From NCBI GenBank assembly GCA_937923585.1, contig CALDSM010000333.1, positions 1 through 7,765 on the forward strand: a stretch of 7,765 nt of DNA, given 5' to 3'. This document shows, one piece after another, positions 4,945-7,765 of the stretch. Source of the stretch: an uncultured bacterium. GTDB lineage: Bacteria > Hydrogenedentota > Hydrogenedentia > Hydrogenedentales > CAITNO01. The translations under genes and the position numbers were made by a program. Position 1 is the stretch's first letter. Each line of letters begins with the position of its first letter. The notes under the pieces were generated by a model. That model was not told the DNA's origin. It ran no database searches and saw only the letters and a program-made list of their open reading frames with translations.

Positions 4945-6744
4945 ATGTCCAACGGAAACGGAGCGTTGACCACCAACCGCCTGCTGACAGCCTGGGTGGA
5001 CGAAATGGCGGCCCTGTGCCTGCCGGACCAGGTGACCTGGATTGACGGGAGCGAGGCGCAGCGCGAGGCGCTCATTGCGGAGGCATGCGCCACCGGCGAA
5101 ATCATCAAGCTCAACCAGGAGAAATACCCGGGGTGCTATTACCACCGGACGCACCCGCAGGACGTGGCCCGGGTGGAGGACAAGACCTTCATCTGCTGCC
5201 GCAACGAGAAGGACGCCGGCGCCACGAACAACTGGAAGGCCCCGGAAGAGGCCTACACCGAGGCGGCAAACTTCTTCCGCGCCTCAATGCGCGGCCGCAC
5301 CATGTACGTGGTGCCGTTCTCCATGGGCCCGGTCGGCTCGCCTTTCAGCAAAATCGGCATCGAACTGACCGACAGCATCTACGTGGTGCTGAACATGGGC
5401 ATCATGTGCCGCATCGGCAAGCCGGTGCTGGACGTGCTGGGCCAGAGCAGCGATTTCACCCGCTGCCTGCACAGCAAGGCGACGCTGGACCCCGAGAAGC
5501 GCCGAATCCTGCATTTCCCCGAGGACAACACCATCTGGTCGGTGAATTCCGGCTACGGCGGAAACGTGCTGCTGGGCAAGAAGTGCCTGGCCCTGCGCAT
5601 CGCAAGCTGGATGGCCCGCCAGGAGGGCTGGCTCGCCGAGCACATGCTCATTCTCGGCATTGAGGCGCCCAACGGGCGCACGGAATATGTTGCCGCGGCT
5701 TTCCCGAGCGCCTGCGGCAAGACGAATCTGGCCATGCTGATCCCGCCCGAGGGCCTGCGCAGCAAGGGCTACCGGATCTGGACCGTGGGCGACGACATCG
5801 CATGGATTCGCCCCGACACGGACGGCAGGCTGTGGGCGATTAATCCGGAGGCGGGCTTCTTCGGCGTGGCGCCGGGCACCAATTCCAGAACCAACCCCAA
5901 CTGCATGGAAACGGTGCAGAAGAACACCATATTCACCAACGTGGTGCTGGGCAGGGACGGCACGGTGTGGTGGGAGGAGGGCGACGGCGAGCCGCCCGCG
6001 GACGCACTGGACTGGCTCGGCCGCCCGTGGTCAAAGGACACCAGGGACGCGAACGGCAAAGCCGTCGCCGGCGCGCACGCAAACAGCCGTTTCACCGCAC
6101 CCTTCAGGCAGTGCCCGAGCGCCTCGTTCCGGGTGGAGCACCACCACGGCGTGCCCATTTCGGCCTTCATATTCGGCGGCCGTCGCGAACACCTGGCGCC
6201 GCTGGTGTACGAGTCCACCTCGTGGAACCACGGCGTGTTCGTCGGTGCCGGCATGGCGTCCGAGCGCACCTCGGCACAGTACGGCGCGCAGGGCGAAGTG
6301 CGCCGCGACCCCTTTGCCATGCTGCCCTTCTGCGGCTACAACATGGCCGACTACTTCAAACATTGGATCAACGTCGGCCGGGCCACCCCCAACGCCCCCA
6401 AGGTGTTCCACGTCAACTGGTTCCGCAAGGACAAAAACAACAAGTTCCTCTGGCCGGGCTACGGCGAGAACCTGCGCGTGCTGGAATGGATACTGGAGCG
6501 GGCGCGCGGCGAGGGCAAGGCCCAGGAAACCCCCATCGGCTACATTCCCACGCCGGACGCGCTTGACATGACCGGCCTTGACTTGGCACCGGGTGTCATG
6601 GAAGAGCTGCTGAAAGTGGATGTGGACGCATGGAAAGCCGAGGCTTCGGACATCGAGATGTTTTTTGACAGCCTCGGCCCGCGCATGCCCTGGGAACTGC
6701 GCAACGAGCTGGAAGCGCTTCGCCACCGCCTGGGAGCGCAGTAA
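4945..6744 (+). CDS. pckG: GTP-dependent phosphoenolpyruvate carboxykinase
   Basis: The enzyme interconverts oxaloacetate + GTP and PEP + GDP + CO2 (EC 4.1.1.32), in gluconeogenesis or, in some anaerobes, in the carboxylating direction. It has 599 aa, the usual length. Features in order are HPQDVARVEDKT (70-81), GRTMYVVPFSMGPVGSPFSK (117-136) and GKKCLALR (211-218), with probable metal ligands Lys213 and His233 (in AEHMLILGI). The P-loop is FPSACGKTN (253-261), containing the GTP-family cysteine Cys257 and Lys259. GDDIAW (282-287) supplies Asp284. ESTSWNHGVFVGAGMASE (423-440) and HVNWFRKD (489-496) complete the family pattern. These are the GTP-type motifs, unlike the unrelated-looking ATP-type (PckA) sequence. 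ATG 4945 is chosen for GGAGG 8 bases upstream; an in-frame ATG at 4930 lies over that site. It is transcribed alone, divergent from hydG, with its own terminator downstream. Confidence 0.97.
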   Translation: MSNGNGALTTNRLLTAWVDEMAALCLPDQVTWIDGSEAQREALIAEACATGEIIKLNQEKYPGCYYHRTHPQDVARVEDKTFICCRNEKDAGATNNWKAPEEAYTEAANFFRASMRGRTMYVVPFSMGPVGSPFSKIGIELTDSIYVVLNMGIMCRIGKPVLDVLGQSSDFTRCLHSKATLDPEKRRILHFPEDNTIWSVNSGYGGNVLLGKKCLALRIASWMARQEGWLAEHMLILGIEAPNGRTEYVAAAFPSACGKTNLAMLIPPEGLRSKGYRIWTVGDDIAWIRPDTDGRLWAINPEAGFFGVAPGTNSRTNPNCMETVQKNTIFTNVVLGRDGTVWWEEGDGEPPADALDWLGRPWSKDTRDANGKAVAGAHANSRFTAPFRQCPSASFRVEHHHGVPISAFIFGGRREHLAPLVYESTSWNHGVFVGAGMASERTSAQYGAQGEVRRDPFAMLPFCGYNMADYFKHWINVGRATPNAPKVFHVNWFRKDKNNKFLWPGYGENLRVLEWILERARGEGKAQETPIGYIPTPDALDMTGLDLAPGVMEELLKVDVDAWKAEASDIEMFFDSLGPRMPWELRNELEALRHRLGAQ

Positions 6745-6752
6745 GAGACAGC

Positions 6753-6776
6753 GCCGCCGGAACATTATCCGGCGGC
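6753..6776. other. perfect 9-bp hairpin just after PEP carboxykinase
   Basis: GCCGCCGGA (6753-6761) pairs with TCCGGCGGC (6768-6776) around a 6-base loop, 8 bases after the stop codon. No U-run follows. It probably protects the mRNA 3' end or acts together with the terminator 18 bases downstream. Confidence 0.5.
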
Positions 6777-6794
6777 CCAACAAAACGTGTGTCG

Positions 6795-6828
6795 GGCTCC
6801 ATGCCTCCCGGCAGGCATGGGGCCTTTT
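6795..6828 (+). terminator. intrinsic terminator of PEP carboxykinase
   Basis: GGCTCCATGCCT (6795-6806) pairs with AGGCATGGGGCC (6813-6824), with one G-U pair and a 6-base loop, followed by TTTT. An A-rich run (6779-6785) lies a few bases before the stem, so some activity on the other strand is possible. It separates PEP carboxykinase from the phosphoesterase gene. Confidence 0.8.
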
Positions 6829-6900
6829 GTCATTTATTGCGAAAGCCGCCGAAATACGCGGCGCCGGTCACCGCTTGCGCGAACTACGTGGTTATTCCCG

Positions 6901-6929
6901 TTGACAGGCTGGAGGCGGTCTGTTAGGGT
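6901..6929 (+). promoter_or_regulatory. putative promoter of the phosphoesterase gene
   Basis: A perfect TTGACA -35 (6901-6906) is followed after 17 bases by TAGGGT (6924-6929), a weak -10 hexamer that has an upstream TG (6921-6922) as in extended -10 promoters. Transcription would begin near 6936, about 30 bases before the ATG. The terminator upstream supports independent transcription. Confidence 0.5.
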
Positions 6930-6967
6930 CTGTTCGATGCAAACCGCGCAACCGTGAGGCACCGGAC

Positions 6968-7719
6968 ATGACACCTTTCAGAAAACGCCCCCTCTTTCAA
7001 CTCGCACTGTTTCTCCTTGCGGCCTGCCCGGCCCCGGCGGACACCGCCTTTCGCTTCGTCGAATTGGGCGATATGCGCGGCACCAGCAGTTCGGCCCCGG
7101 TCAATGACACTGTCGCGACCGAAATGCGCGACCAGCTGCTGGCGGAAAACATAGACCTGGTCATGGTCGGCGGAGACTTGGTCTACAGCGGCACCCAGAC
7201 GCAGTTGGAGCACTGGGCCACGCTCTTCATGGACCCGCTCCTGCAGGCAGGCATCGGGGTCTATCCCACCCGGGGCAACCATGATTCGGACATCAACGCA
7301 TGGAACGCAGCTTTCACGGGCAGCCGCGCGCTTCCCGCAAACGGCCCCGGCGGTTCAGAGGTAACCTATTACGTCAACCACAAGACCGCCCTGTTCGTGG
7401 CGATGGACCGGTTGGCGTCCAAACTGGCTGTCAACCAGACCTGGCTTGACCCGGTGCTGGCCGCAAACACCCAGCCCCACATCTTCGTCATGGGCCACTA
7501 CCCGGCCTATGCCGTGTATCATGCCGACTGCCTGGACGATAATCTCGCCGAGCGCAATGCCTTCTGGAACAGCATGGGCGCGGCCGGGTGCCGCGTCTAT
7601 TTCTGCGGCCATGACCACCTCTACAACCACGCCCGCGTGCAGGACGCCTCGGGCAACTGGATGCACCAGTATCTCGTCGGAGCCGGGGGCGCGCCGTTCT
7701 ACACGTGGGGCGGCACCTA
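6968..7719 (+). CDS. exported purple-acid-phosphatase-like metallophosphoesterase (3' end missing)
   Basis: This is a calcineurin-like metallophosphoesterase that should hydrolyse phosphate esters outside the cytoplasm; the substrate cannot be told. Residues 1-19 form an export signal: RKR, then a hydrophobic segment ending LAA-C20, which fits a lipobox. A signal-peptidase I site after APA (22-24) is the alternative. Metal-site motifs occur in order: GDMRG (D35), GDLVY (D70, Y73), GNHD (103-106), GHYP (H177) and GHDH (214-217). The GDxxY spacing resembles purple acid phosphatases. The first motif is D-x-R instead of the common D-x-H. GAGGAPFYTW (238-247) is typical of the end of the catalytic domain. 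ATG 6968 has GAGG 8 bases upstream. The apparent TAA at 7718-7720 uses the first adapter base, so the real protein continues beyond the contig. No downstream domain can be judged. Confidence 0.88.
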
Positions 7720-7765
7720 AGATCGGAAGAGCGTCGTGTAGGGAAAGAGTGTAGATCTCGGTGGT
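7720..7765. other. Illumina TruSeq adapter sequence (assembly contamination)
   Basis: The final 46 bases begin AGATCGGAAGAGCGTCGTGT and continue to CTCGGTGGT. As far as I recall the sequence, they match the reverse complement of the TruSeq universal adapter without a mismatch. This is synthetic DNA from sequencing library preparation and should be trimmed. Bases 7718-7719 may be the last genomic ones; the A at 7720 is the adapter's first base. Confidence 0.98.

Noticed and set aside
6829..6900. A gene or further structured element between the PEP carboxykinase terminator and the next promoter
   Set aside because: Only short, imperfect inverted repeats and no open frame with a ribosome-binding site are seen; it looks like plain spacer.
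7446..7754. A plus-strand open frame ending IGRASCRERV
   Set aside because: It is a shifted frame of the phosphoesterase that runs into adapter DNA.

Overview
The window is GC-rich bacterial DNA that looks like one end of a draft, probably metagenomic, contig. Its last 46 bases (7720-7765) are an Illumina TruSeq adapter, not genome. [FeFe]-hydrogenase maturation genes point to an anaerobe or facultative anaerobe. GTP-type PEP carboxykinase, a possible lipoprotein signal on the last gene and dispersed palindromic spacer DNA fit an uncultured diderm bacterium. I cannot place it more precisely than that.

Left half, minus strand (1-4377). Four genes run right to left as one apparent operon: hydG (radical SAM tyrosine lyase that makes the CO and CN ligands), a small TM1266-type hydrogenase-system regulator, an aspartate ammonia-lyase family enzyme, and hydF (GTPase and scaffold for the H-cluster precursor). 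hydF overlaps the end of aspA by 17 bases if its upstream ATG is used, and it is cut by the window start after 364 codons. hydE and the hydrogenase structural gene are not in the window. A 10-bp perfect hairpin lies between hydG and the regulator. The regulator-aspA spacer carries a C5/G5 palindrome and a tandem CAATT block that look like dispersed repeat DNA.

Centre (4378-4944). This 567-bp divergent intergenic region holds a possible extended -10 promoter for hydG, a good sigma70-like promoter facing right, and a long structured leader. That leader contains a strong intrinsic-terminator hairpin about 90 bases before the next gene. It could be a transcription attenuator of the PEP carboxykinase gene or the end of a short separate RNA, and it is the most interesting non-coding feature here.

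Right half, plus strand (4945-7719). A complete GTP-dependent PEP carboxykinase (599 aa) is followed by its own terminator. A separate promoter then leads into an exported, purple-acid-phosphatase-like metallophosphoesterase that is truncated at the contig end. The stop codon of that last ORF is completed by the first adapter base, so it is not real.

The operon would mature an [FeFe]-hydrogenase, with the aspartase-like enzyme co-transcribed for a reason that the sequence does not show. PEP carboxykinase links C4 acids to PEP and is transcribed away from that operon. I found no CRISPR array, tRNA, rRNA, insertion sequence or phage gene, and no clear case for a wholly new system.
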